Shown here: positions 8,526 through 16,689 of the stretch, in pieces
Layout: every line of letters begins with the position of its first letter
Numbering within the stretch: the first letter of the stretch is position 1
Source: UBA7672 sp041166025
Lineage (GTDB): Bacteria; Pseudomonadota; Alphaproteobacteria; Caulobacterales; Hyphomonadaceae
Length of the DNA: 64,000 nt
Assembly (NCBI GenBank): GCA_041166025.1
Contig: JBEAMJ010000097.1
Coordinates: 1 to 64,000, forward strand
Reading direction: 5' to 3'
Notes under the pieces: model-generated
Told to the model about the DNA's origin: nothing
Database searches by the model: none
The model's input: the letters and a program-made list of their open reading frames with translations, nothing else
Position numbers and translations under genes: made by a program

Positions 8526-9413
8526 ATGAAGAAGCTGCTTCTCGCCCTGGTCCTGGTGATCGCCGCAGCCGCGATTTTCCTCGGACCCCCGCTGCGCACC
8601 GCATTCGCAACCGAAGTCGACATCACGCTCGGCCGCGCGCCCATGCACCCCACGCAGCAGGCCATCAACTTCATGCTGGATCCGCCCGATGAAGCGGCCC
8701 TGCCTGACAAGAAAAAGATGAAGCTGTGGGCAACCTATTATCACATGCCCACCGTCCGACCCTCCTGGACCAGCGTCGCCGCCAAACCGCTGCTCGACCG
8801 CAAGGGCAATCCCGTCTCCCCGCCGCTGTCGACGCAGGACTGGTGCGACGCTGCGATGCAGGGCTCGGTCTGGGTCGACAATGGCAAGGACGAGCCGACC
8901 GCGTACATGTACATTGACAGCGGCGGTCCCGAGCAGGTCGTGTGCGACCGCTATTTCGGCGACCTCTCCGAGCGCATCAAGAATGCAACGCGCCGTGCAC
9001 GCTTTGCGCCCTTCTACCATCCGCAGGCCTGTGACGTGCGGACGATTCCGCTCATGCCGTTCCGCACCATCGCGATCGACCGTGACCGCTTCAGGATGGG
9101 CACTGTGTTCTACGTGCCGGAACTGCGCGGAAAGCAGTTCTGGGCCAATGGCGAGTTCTACACACATGACGGTTACCTGATCGGGTCCGACACGGGCGGC
9201 GCCATCGAGGGCAACCATATCGACATGTTCGTGGAGGATGCAGGCGTCGACCCCCTGCCCGAGCTGGTGCGGTCGAACCCGCGCGGCACGTTCGACGCCT
9301 ATGTGATCGCCAAGGATCATCCCATGGCGATGGCCCTGCGCGATGCGGGAGAAGAAATCTGCAAGGACTCCGACCGGCCCGGGCGGAAACGCAAGCAGAC
9401 CGGCGCCATCTGA
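8526..9413 (+). CDS. Membrane-anchored 3D-domain protein (MltA C-terminal-like)
   Basis: 295 residues with an N-terminal membrane anchor or signal (LLLALVLVIAAAAIFL), so periplasmic. The C-terminal part carries the 3D-domain signature shared with MltA lytic transglycosylases: FRTIAIDRDR, TVFYVPELRG, YTHDGYLIGSDTGGAIEG and NHIDMFVED. The upstream region (LWATYYHMP, DWCDAAMQGSV, GGPEQVVCDRY) is shared with the next gene and is not the usual MltA barrel. A role in peptidoglycan cleavage or remodelling is inferred from the 3D domain only. Confidence 0.72.
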   Translation: MKKLLLALVLVIAAAAIFLGPPLRTAFATEVDITLGRAPMHPTQQAINFMLDPPDEAALPDKKKMKLWATYYHMPTVRPSWTSVAAKPLLDRKGNPVSPPLSTQDWCDAAMQGSVWVDNGKDEPTAYMYIDSGGPEQVVCDRYFGDLSERIKNATRRARFAPFYHPQACDVRTIPLMPFRTIAIDRDRFRMGTVFYVPELRGKQFWANGEFYTHDGYLIGSDTGGAIEGNHIDMFVEDAGVDPLPELVRSNPRGTFDAYVIAKDHPMAMALRDAGEEICKDSDRPGRKRKQTGAI

Positions 9414-9418
9414 GCCCG

Positions 9419-9433
9419 GTAACGCTTCAGTAA
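9419..9433 (+). promoter_or_regulatory. Direct repeat GTAA-N7-GTAA, possible CtrA-like site
   Basis: Two GTAACG units 11 bases apart, just after the stop of the first 3D-domain gene and about 25 bases before the second. The spacing matches CtrA boxes (TTAA-N7-TTAA), but the first base of each half differs. A weak candidate operator. Confidence 0.25.
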
Positions 9434-9458
9434 CGGCTCTGGCCGCTTCGCTTCGCTG

Positions 9459-10409
9459 ATGAAGGACCTGTCCGGCATACTCGGCCTCAAGTCCGAACCC
9501 GTCGCCAGCGGGGTCGACGGTCCCGCTGCATACGCCCCGCACCCGGTCGTGCGCGATCCGCCCCAGCGCGCCAACCTGTCGAAGCTGCGACGGCTGAGCC
9601 TCGGCGTTGTCTTCGGGCTCACAGCCTGCGCCACCGCCGCCGTCCCGGGCAGCGTGCCGATCGTGTCTTCGCCTGCGCCCCTGCTCTCGCCTTACGAGCG
9701 CGCGCTCGCTTTCTCTCTCGAAGCCCCGCCCGAGACGGCGCTGCAACGCCGCCTCGACCTGTGGGCGACGCACTATCACACGCCGGAGGTAAAACCGGCG
9801 CCCGCAGGCGCAAGCGAGGCGATCCCGTTGATCGGTCGCAGCGGCGCTGCGCTCTCCCCGCCTCTCAGCCAGCGCGACTGGTGCGAGGCGGCGCTGCAGG
9901 GATCGGTCTCGGTTCGCACCGGCGAGCGATCCTCCGCCTACGTCTTCGTCGATGCAAACGGACCCGAGCAGGCCAATTGCGATCAGTGGCTCGGCGCTCT
10001 GTCCGAAGGCGTCAAGAGCGCCACCCGCCGCGCGCGCTTCATGAAGGTGAGCCACGCGCGCGGCTGCGGCGTGCGCAACCATCCGCTGGTTCCGTTCCGC
10101 ACCATCGCCGTCGACCCTGCGACCATACCGTTTGAAACCGTGCTCTACGTCCCCGAACTGCGCGGCCGGGCATTCCGCTTCGAAGGCCGCGACCATATCC
10201 ATGACGGCTATCTCTTCGCCGGGGACCGCGGCGGCGCGATCAAGGGCGCCCACATCGATGTCTTCATGGTGGAGGACGCCGCCGGTCCACTGGAAGATCT
10301 CTTCGCCTCAACTGACGCGCGAACCTTCACTGCGCATGTCGTCAGCGGCGCCCACCCCAGCGCCCGCGCCATCGCCGACGCCCAGTCGGCGCGCTGCGAC
10401 GGCGCCTAG
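9459..10409 (+). CDS. 3D-domain lipoprotein, paralogue of the preceding gene
   Basis: 316 residues as drawn from ATG 9459. A GTG at 9549 would put the lipoprotein signal (LSLGVVFGLTACAT) nearer the N-terminus and may be the true start. The mature region repeats the layout of the gene before it: LWATHYHTPEVKP, DWCEAALQGSVSV, NGPEQANCD, FRTIAVDPATIPF, TVLYVPELRG and HDGYLFAGDRGGAIKGAHID, with the 3D-domain Asp residues kept. This gives two differently anchored copies in tandem. A cell-wall role is inferred. Confidence 0.72.
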   Translation: MKDLSGILGLKSEPVASGVDGPAAYAPHPVVRDPPQRANLSKLRRLSLGVVFGLTACATAAVPGSVPIVSSPAPLLSPYERALAFSLEAPPETALQRRLDLWATHYHTPEVKPAPAGASEAIPLIGRSGAALSPPLSQRDWCEAALQGSVSVRTGERSSAYVFVDANGPEQANCDQWLGALSEGVKSATRRARFMKVSHARGCGVRNHPLVPFRTIAVDPATIPFETVLYVPELRGRAFRFEGRDHIHDGYLFAGDRGGAIKGAHIDVFMVEDAAGPLEDLFASTDARTFTAHVVSGAHPSARAIADAQSARCDGA

Positions 10410-10541
10410 CCGAGCGATCTGGCGTCGGTCACCGCAGCGTGACGGCCGTCTGCTGGACAAGCCTTCGCCCGGATTGGCAGAGTGGCCTGACCATCAGATC
10501 AGGCGGAACCGCACGGACGGTTCGGCCGACGGGAGAGAAAC

Positions 10542-11870
10542 ATGAAACCAGCGCCGGGAACGGGTGCGATCGCCCTTGCCGCTGTCTTGCTTGCAGGCGG
10601 CTGCAACTATTTCGGACGCGACTTCGCACGCAATGCGCCGCAGATTCCCAATGCGCCGGCCGTCTCTCCGCAGCTGCGTCCCCAGACGCCGAACGCCCCG
10701 GGCGCACCGTCTGGGCCGGTTTCAACGCCTGCCGCAGCAGCGCCCGCATCTGCCACGCCAGCGGCAGCCGCTGCGCCTGCCGGCCCATCGCCCCGCACCG
10801 ACTACTCCCTCGCGGCGCACTGGCTCTGCAAGCCCGGCAAGGCGAACAATGCCTGCGACGTCAATCTCGACACCACCGTCATCAAGGCCGACGGCTCGAC
10901 ATCGGTTGAAAGATTCACGCCTGACCCCAACGCGCCAATCGACTGTTTCTATGTCTATCCCACCGTCTCGCTCGATCCCTTCACGCAGTCGGACCTCGTG
11001 CCCGGCGAAGAGGAACTCAATGTCGTGAAGGCCCAGCTTGCGCGCTTCGGTTCGCAGTGCCGCATCTTCGCGCCGATGTATCGGCAGTTTTCGCTCGGCG
11101 CCCTGCGCGCGCGGATGTCAGGTGGGGAGCCGGTGCCGACGCGGGGCACGCCTGCGGACGCTGCCGCAGACGTCGACGACGCCTGGGCCTGGTATCTCGC
11201 CAACGAGAACAAGGGCCGCGGCGTTGTGATCCTCGGCCACTCCCAGGGCTCTGGTCAGATCACACGTCTCATCTCGACAAAGATCGACGGCAAGCCGGAC
11301 CAGGCAAAGCTTGTCTCCGCCATCATCATGGGCTCGACCATCCAGGTTCCGAAAGGCGCCGATGTCGGCGGCACGTTCAAGACGATTCCCGTCTGCAAGT
11401 CGCCGGGTCAGACCGGCTGCGTCATCTCCTTCTCGACCTATCGCGATAACGTGCCGCCGAGCGCCAACGCCTCCTTCGGGCTCAACCGGGGAGAGACCGA
11501 AGCCGTGTGCGTCAACCCCGCTGCGCTCGGCGGAGGAAAGGCTGACAGCCCGAAATCCTACTGGACCGTCTTCGGCCGCGACGCCGGCCGGAAGTTCGTG
11601 GCCGGCAAGGAAGTGACCACGCCATTTGCTGCAACACCTGGCCTCATCACGGCCGAATGCGTGCGCAAGGGCAACCATCACTATCTCGAAGTGAGCCTAA
11701 GGGCCGACCCGGCCGATCCGCGCACCGACGACCCCCTCACCGACGTCATGGCGCAAGGCCGGCCCGATCCGGGCTGGGGCCTTCATCTCAATGACGCAAA
11801 CGTTGCGATGGGCGATCTCGTCGATGTCGTCGGCCGTCAGGCCGCAGCCTGGAAGATGCAGAATCCGTAA
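10542..11870 (+). CDS. DUF3089 alpha/beta-hydrolase-like lipoprotein
   Basis: 442 residues. The N-terminal lipoprotein signal (AIALAAVLLAGGC, Cys near residue 21) is followed by a Pro/Ala linker (about 30-85) and the DUF3089 domain (WLCKPGKANNACDVNLDTT, DCFYVYPTVSLD, FAPMYRQ). A nucleophile elbow GHSQGS is present with Ser near residue 234, so an esterase- or lipase-like activity in the envelope is likely. The substrate is unknown. It follows the 3D-domain pair on the same strand after 132 bases, so co-transcription is uncertain. Confidence 0.82.
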   Translation: MKPAPGTGAIALAAVLLAGGCNYFGRDFARNAPQIPNAPAVSPQLRPQTPNAPGAPSGPVSTPAAAAPASATPAAAAAPAGPSPRTDYSLAAHWLCKPGKANNACDVNLDTTVIKADGSTSVERFTPDPNAPIDCFYVYPTVSLDPFTQSDLVPGEEELNVVKAQLARFGSQCRIFAPMYRQFSLGALRARMSGGEPVPTRGTPADAAADVDDAWAWYLANENKGRGVVILGHSQGSGQITRLISTKIDGKPDQAKLVSAIIMGSTIQVPKGADVGGTFKTIPVCKSPGQTGCVISFSTYRDNVPPSANASFGLNRGETEAVCVNPAALGGGKADSPKSYWTVFGRDAGRKFVAGKEVTTPFAATPGLITAECVRKGNHHYLEVSLRADPADPRTDDPLTDVMAQGRPDPGWGLHLNDANVAMGDLVDVVGRQAAAWKMQNP

Positions 11871-12050
11871 TCACGGCGCGCTAACCAAAAACGACAGCCC
11901 CGGCGCTGATTGGCCGTGGTTTTTTCTTGCAGCGCGCCGATCAGGGTTAGCGTGATGCGCGCAATTTGCGCCCGGCCGGTCATGCCGCCTTAGCGCGACG
12001 GGGCGACACTTGCCCATACGTCGGGGGGGCGTCGGGACGCGGTGGACATC

Positions 12051-12596
12051 ATGCGTTCGAAACAGGCACGGCCGCCCGGATGGTTTTCCGGCGATGACGG
12101 TGAGGCGCGTAACGACGCGGCGGCGCCGTTCGATACGTTCGGGCCGATCGGCGAGCTTTGTCCGCGTCCGCGCGCGCCGCACGCTCCTGCCCTGCGCGGC
12201 CCGCACGATATTCCGCGTATCCTGGTCGCCGAGTCCGACGCCTATCATCGTCGCGTGCTGCGCGTCCTCCTCGCCAGCCCTGATCTGAGCACGATCGAGG
12301 TCGAGGATGGCCAGTCCGCCGTCGACCTGCTCTCGCTGCGCTCCTTCGACGTGATCCTGCTCGGCATTGAAATTCCGACCATGTCAGGCCCGGATGTGCT
12401 CCGCTGGATCCGCCGCAGCCGCACGCCCTGGTGCGACATACCCATCATTGGCCTGGTCGGCGCGGAGCATCGCGACCAGGTCGGCCGCCTCATCTCGCAG
12501 GGCATGACCGACTGGACGCCAAAACCCATCAACCGGATCGACCTTTCGCAGAAGCTGACCGGCTTCCTGCCAGGGCTCGCAAGCTCGGGATCCTAG
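12051..12596 (+). CDS. Degenerate receiver-domain protein lacking the phospho-acceptor Asp
   Basis: 181 residues from ATG 12051; a GTG at 12042 is in frame. After about 55 variable residues comes a CheY-like receiver fold: ILVAESDAYHRRVLRVLL, VEDGQSAVDLLSLRSFDVIL, PTMSGPDVLRWIRRS and TPKPINRIDL. In the position of the phospho-acceptor (usually LMDIQMP) it reads LLGIEIP, so residue 105 is Gly. The switch Thr/Ser is Val at about 136. The conserved Lys (TPKP) and some acidic-pocket residues remain. Phosphorylation by the classical route is not expected. There is no output domain and no neighbouring kinase. Confidence 0.72.
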   Translation: MRSKQARPPGWFSGDDGEARNDAAAPFDTFGPIGELCPRPRAPHAPALRGPHDIPRILVAESDAYHRRVLRVLLASPDLSTIEVEDGQSAVDLLSLRSFDVILLGIEIPTMSGPDVLRWIRRSRTPWCDIPIIGLVGAEHRDQVGRLISQGMTDWTPKPINRIDLSQKLTGFLPGLASSGS

Positions 12597-12605
12597 CTGT
12601 CGCGA

Positions 12606-13262
12606 TCAGAACTCGATATCGAGTTCCTCAATCTCGATTGGCTCTTTCCTGGCTTCGGCTATCCACGCCTTCATCGGGGCCCAGTCCATGATCAGGTCGC
12701 GATAGGCCGGAGCCTTGCCCTCCAGCGCAACGTCATAGGTAACGAAGCGCGTGCACACCGGCGCATACATCGCGTCCGCCAGCGTCGGCGTCTTTCCAAA
12801 GAGATATGGCCCGCCATACTGGTCGAGACACTCGCTCCAGATCGTCAGGACGCGGCGGATGTCGCTCTTGGCGCCCGTGAACACGCGAAAGCCCGGATAG
12901 CGGGCCCTGAGATTCATCGGCAGCGCCGAGCGCATATTGTAGAACCCGCCATGCATCTCGCCCATGATCGACCGGGCATGGCTGCGCGGCTTCTTGTCGA
13001 GCGGCAGGAGCCCCTTGTTGGGGAATTCCTCCTCAAGATACTCCGCGATGGCGAACGTGTCCCAGATGCTCGCGCCGTTATGGTCAAGCCGGGGCGTCAT
13101 CACGGTGGGGCTGAGGAGCAGCAGCTCAGCCCGGTTGTTGGCGTCGTCCATGGGCACGCTCTCGACCTCGAGGTCGAGTTCGGCCAGCTGGCAGAACAGC
13201 CAGGCCCGGAGGGACCAGGACGAGTAGTTCCGGCTGGAAATCGTCAGTTTTGCGCTCGGCAT
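12606..13262 (-). CDS. Glutathione S-transferase family protein
   Basis: 218 residues from ATG 13262; a longer frame to 13436 adds non-conserved residues. Thioredoxin-like N-terminal domain (LTISSRNYSSWSLRAWLFCQ, then VMTPRLDHNGASIWDTFAIAEYLEE, with the cis-Pro/Ser glutathione-binding pattern) and an all-helical C-terminal domain (TPTLADAMYAPVCTRFVTYDV). Family members conjugate or reduce electrophiles with glutathione in the cytoplasm; the substrate is not predictable. Divergent from the PHB depolymerase gene, sharing a 128-base start region. Confidence 0.85.
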   Translation of the reverse strand: MPSAKLTISSRNYSSWSLRAWLFCQLAELDLEVESVPMDDANNRAELLLLSPTVMTPRLDHNGASIWDTFAIAEYLEEEFPNKGLLPLDKKPRSHARSIMGEMHGGFYNMRSALPMNLRARYPGFRVFTGAKSDIRRVLTIWSECLDQYGGPYLFGKTPTLADAMYAPVCTRFVTYDVALEGKAPAYRDLIMDWAPMKAWIAEARKEPIEIEELDIEF

Positions 13263-13390
13263 GACGGCACTTTCCTTGCGCTTAATCTGTCTATGCAATG
13301 GTATGTCGCAGTGCGGTAGGCGCGGAACTAGGCTTCGTTGGGAAAACCGGCCGGTTCCAGCAACTGCCCAAGAACAGAGCGTGCCTGGAT

Positions 13391-14605
13391 ATGTGGTACC
13401 ACATTTACGAGGCCCAGATGCAGGCGTCGGCGCCATTTCGCGCCGCCGCTCTGGCCGCTTTGCAAATGAGGTCCGCGCTCAACGGATCAGCCGACAGTCC
13501 CTATGTGCGCCAGCTTATGGCGGCGCTCGAAATGGCGACACGCGCCAAGCTGACGCACGTTTCGCAGCCCTTCGGGATCACCTCGGTAAAGGTTGAGAAC
13601 CGGGAGGCCCGGGTGGTCGAGGAGGTCGCGCTGGACCTCCCCTTCGGTCGCATGCTGCATTTCCGGAAGGACATCGATGCGCCACAGCCGCGCGTGCTCA
13701 TTGTAGCGCCTCTTTCGGGCCACTTCGCCACGCTCCTGCGCAACACGGTGAAGACCATGCTGCAGGACCATGACGTCTACATCACCGACTGGAAGAATGC
13801 GCGCGACGTGCCGCTCGTCCAGGGCCGCTTCGGCTTCGAGGAGTATGTCGACTATCTGGTCCGCATGCTGGAGCATCTCGGCCCCGGCTCGCATGTCGTC
13901 GCCGTCTGCCAGCCCTGCGTGCAGGCCATGGTCGCAACCGCCGTGATGGCCGCGCAGAAGCACCCTTGCGAACCGCGCTCGCTCACACTCATGGCCGGGC
14001 CGATCGACTGCCGCATCAATCCCACCGCGGTCAACGACCTTGCCACCGACAATCCCATCGAATGGTTCCGCCACAACCTCATCTCGACCGTCCCCTTCCC
14101 GCTGCCGGGCTGGGGCCGCCGCGTCTATCCGGGCTTCATGCAGCTTGCCGCCTTCATGTCGATGAACCCCGAGCGCCACATGGACGCGCACAAGACGCTC
14201 TACCGGCACCTTGTCGAGGGCGATGTCGACGAGGCCGAGAAGATCAAGACCTTCTACGACGAATACTTCGCCGTGCTCGACCTCACCGAGGAATTCTATC
14301 TCGAAACTGTCGCCTGGGTGTTCCAGGAGATGCGTCTGCCGCTCGGCCGCCTCAAGCACCGCGGCGAACTCGTCGACTGTGCGAAGATCACGCGCACCGC
14401 GCTCCTTACCGTTGAGGGCGAGCGTGACGATATCTGCGCGGTCGGCCAGACAGCCGCCGCGCACGAGCTGACACCGAAGCTCCGCCCGCACCTCCGCTCC
14501 CACCACCTGCAGCCTGGCGTGGGCCACTACGGCGTCTTCTCCGGCCGCAAATGGGAAACGCAGATCTACCCGACGGTCCGCTCAGTGATCCTCGCAGCCG
14601 ACTGA
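13391..14605 (+). CDS. phaZ: Intracellular polyhydroxyalkanoate depolymerase
   Basis: 404 residues from ATG 13391 (MWYHIYEAQMQ, the usual family start). The cytoplasmic depolymerase releases hydroxybutyrate units from stored PHB granules. It has an alpha/beta-hydrolase fold with the family's cysteine nucleophile region AVCQPCVQAM (Cys near 173), plus VLIVAPLSGHFATLLRNTVK, HDVYITDWKNARDVP and the C-terminal catalytic His region HLQPGVGHYGVFSGRKW. Its presence implies that the organism stores polyhydroxyalkanoate; no synthase gene is in this window. Confidence 0.93.
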   Translation: MWYHIYEAQMQASAPFRAAALAALQMRSALNGSADSPYVRQLMAALEMATRAKLTHVSQPFGITSVKVENREARVVEEVALDLPFGRMLHFRKDIDAPQPRVLIVAPLSGHFATLLRNTVKTMLQDHDVYITDWKNARDVPLVQGRFGFEEYVDYLVRMLEHLGPGSHVVAVCQPCVQAMVATAVMAAQKHPCEPRSLTLMAGPIDCRINPTAVNDLATDNPIEWFRHNLISTVPFPLPGWGRRVYPGFMQLAAFMSMNPERHMDAHKTLYRHLVEGDVDEAEKIKTFYDEYFAVLDLTEEFYLETVAWVFQEMRLPLGRLKHRGELVDCAKITRTALLTVEGERDDICAVGQTAAAHELTPKLRPHLRSHHLQPGVGHYGVFSGRKWETQIYPTVRSVILAAD

Positions 14606-14611
14606 CCGGGG

Positions 14612-15310
14612 TCAGATCACGCCCGCTGCGCCGGCCACATCCATATAGATCGCCATGAAGTGGCAGGACGCCGCCGCAATGACGAAGCCGTGCCAGATCG
14701 CAGAGTTGAAGGGCAGCTTCTTGTTGAGGTGGAAGATCACGCCGACCGTGTAGAGCACGCCGCCGGCCGCAAGGAGGCCAAGGCCCAGCGGCGACAGGTT
14801 GTGGACCAGCTGGTCCATGACGGTCAGGACGGCCCAGCCCAGGGTCAGATACATGGCGATGTAGACCCGGGGCGCATTCCAGCGCGCGAGCAGGTTCATC
14901 GCCACGCCCACCAGCGCGACCAACCAGACCAGTGCGAGGACCGTCCAGGCCATCGGCCCGTCCAGCTTGGCCAGCATGAAGGGCGTGTAGGACGCCGCAA
15001 TCATGATGAAGATGCCCGACAGGTCGAGCCGTTCGAAGATGTGCGCCAGCTTCTGGTTGGTGTTCGAGTTGCACAGCGCCGAAGCGCCCAGCATGGCCAG
15101 CAGCCCGGCCGAATAGATCACCAGCGCCGCCGTCAGCTTGACGCTGCCCGAGTGCGCGGCGGTGGACACGAGGAGGATGCATCCGGCGATGGCAAGAACG
15201 ATGCCCACGGCATGAACGATGACGTCGGCCAGCCAGTAGGCGCGGCGCTGCTGCGGGTACCAGTAGGCGCTGACCGCTTCGGCCTTCGAGAGGGATGCGT
15301 GGGTCTTCAT
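14612..15310 (-). CDS. Hemolysin III / PAQR-type membrane protein
   Basis: 232 residues with about seven transmembrane helices, starting at ATG 15310. Family segments are GASALCNSNTNQ, ERLDLSGIFIMIAASYTPF and the last-helix motif WHGFVIAAASCHFMAIY, which keeps two His residues. The metal-site His of the second helix (often YHS) is replaced by CNS, and the LDHS His by Leu. The zinc site is therefore incomplete by the standard model. Physiological role unknown; bacterial members are not proven haemolysins. Convergent with phaZ, with six bases between the stops. Confidence 0.8.
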   Translation of the reverse strand: MKTHASLSKAEAVSAYWYPQQRRAYWLADVIVHAVGIVLAIAGCILLVSTAAHSGSVKLTAALVIYSAGLLAMLGASALCNSNTNQKLAHIFERLDLSGIFIMIAASYTPFMLAKLDGPMAWTVLALVWLVALVGVAMNLLARWNAPRVYIAMYLTLGWAVLTVMDQLVHNLSPLGLGLLAAGGVLYTVGVIFHLNKKLPFNSAIWHGFVIAAASCHFMAIYMDVAGAAGVI

Positions 15311-15656
15311 GTCAGCCTGCCCTTCCTCGCTGGGCTTGACGTTGAATGTGCGGACCGTGTCACTGGTTCCGATGCGAACATCGGGCCATGCAAGGTGGGC
15401 GCAGGAAGGACGCGAATGCGGCAAAGCATTGTGTTTCCGGGCTTGAGATGTGGCGCGCTGCCATCAGGATGAACCCGCATTCAGTCAGCATGCGGAGCGA
15501 TGGCTGAGTCTTCGGAAGCGGTGTGGCTTCCGTGCCGCGCTTCCTGAACTTCCATACAGGTTTGCGCGTCGTCTCCGGGCGTCGCGAGCGCCAGGAGACC
15601 ATGTCTGAACGATACCGCCAAATGGTTTAGGGGCACGTGCGCCGATCGGTGAAACT
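15311..15656. other. Intergenic stretch, nothing recognised
   Basis: 346 bases between the HlyIII gene start and the LysR gene stop. No plausible gene, RNA or clear hairpin was seen. It must contain the HlyIII promoter. Confidence 0.4.
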
Positions 15657-16613
15657 TCACCGACCAGCGGCCACAGGCCTTGCTGGAGACGCGATGCTCA
15701 GCGTTTCTCGCGCCACCTCGCCGATCAAGCCGCGCACCCAGGCGAGGACCGGATCGGCATCCCTTGTCCCGGTCCACACCAGCGTCAGATCGAGATCGAC
15801 GACGGGCAAGGGGGGTTCCTTGAGCGTCAGCCCGAAAACATCGGCGAACCTTGTGGCGAATACGCGCGAAATGGTCGTCACCATGTCGGTTTCGCCAACC
15901 GCCGCCAGCGCCGCGATGAAGGTTGGCGTCACCAGAGCGATCCGCCGCTCAACGCCGGCCCTGGCCAGCTGCGCATCCAGTTCCGAGCCGGAATCGCCGA
16001 TGATCGAGATACCGGCATGATCGACCCGCCCATAGTCCGCGATCGTCCACCTCTTTCGCGCCATCGGATGACCCTCACGCATGACCAGCGCCAGCCGGTC
16101 CGTAGCGACGATCTGGCTGCGCGCGCCCGGAGGCAGGGGGGCCGAGGATGTGGCGAAGGCCAGATCGAGCCGCCCAGTTTCCATCCGCTGCACCAGGTCG
16201 GGGCCATAGCCCTCGATGCGTATGCTGATCCCGGGAGCTTCCTGGGCAAGCCGCTTCATGAGTGTGGGGGCCAGCAGGATGGCATGCATGTCGAGGCCGG
16301 CGATGCGGATCGTGCGCTCGACCTTTGCCGGATCGAACTCGGGACGCTGGAAGACGGACCTTACGCCTTGGAGCGCTGCGCCGAGCTGCCCGGACAAGGC
16401 TTCGGCGCGCGCGCTCAACACGTATCCGCCGCCCGGCGCCCGCACGAGCAGGACGTCACCCAACACCTCACGCAGCCGCGCCAGCGCCCGGCTCATCGCC
16501 GGCTGGCTGAGGCCGACATCCCGGGCCGCAAGGCTGACATTGCGCCGCTTCAGCAATGCATCGAGCGCGGGAAGCAGGTTGAGATCGACAGCAGCTAAAT
16601 TCACTTCGCGCAT
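15657..16613 (-). CDS. LysR family transcriptional regulator
   Basis: 318 residues from ATG 16613; a TTG at 16619 is also in frame. N-terminal winged helix-turn-helix: LAAVDLNLLPALDALLKRRN, SLAARDVGLSQPAMSRALAR. Then a periplasmic-binding-protein-like effector domain (RTIRIAGLDMHAILLAP, GRLDLAFATSSA, ISIIGDSGSELDAQLA). It most resembles the NodD/LinR-type branch with the VDLNLL start. It is divergent from the epimerase-like gene at 16690 across a 76-base AT-rich gap, so that gene is the most likely target, with autoregulation. Effector unknown. Confidence 0.9.
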   Translation of the reverse strand: MREVNLAAVDLNLLPALDALLKRRNVSLAARDVGLSQPAMSRALARLREVLGDVLLVRAPGGGYVLSARAEALSGQLGAALQGVRSVFQRPEFDPAKVERTIRIAGLDMHAILLAPTLMKRLAQEAPGISIRIEGYGPDLVQRMETGRLDLAFATSSAPLPPGARSQIVATDRLALVMREGHPMARKRWTIADYGRVDHAGISIIGDSGSELDAQLARAGVERRIALVTPTFIAALAAVGETDMVTTISRVFATRFADVFGLTLKEPPLPVVDLDLTLVWTGTRDADPVLAWVRGLIGEVARETLSIASPARPVAAGR

Positions 16614-16637
16614 ATACAAGATACCAACTATGCATTT

Positions 16638-16650
16638 CTGATATGATCAG
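16638..16650. promoter_or_regulatory. Palindrome CTGAT-ATG-ATCAG, candidate LysR operator
   Basis: A perfect 5-base inverted repeat around a 3-base centre inside the AT-rich gap between the divergent LysR and epimerase-like genes. Position and symmetry suit a LysR-family binding site, though it is not the classic T-N11-A form. Function is inferred from context. Confidence 0.35.
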
Positions 16651-16689
16651 TCAGTCGCTAGATTGCTGTCAACAGGAAGGGAGACAGCG

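Noticed and set aside
8424..10253. 609-codon minus-strand open frame opposite the two 3D-domain genes
   Set aside because: Antisense shadow. The plus-strand frames have signal sequences, conserved motifs and sensible starts.
14612..15310. HlyIII protein lacking the second-helix His considered as a major finding
   Set aside because: From memory, alphaproteobacterial HlyIII proteins often have Asn at that place, so the change is probably a subgroup trait. It is noted in the gene entry only.
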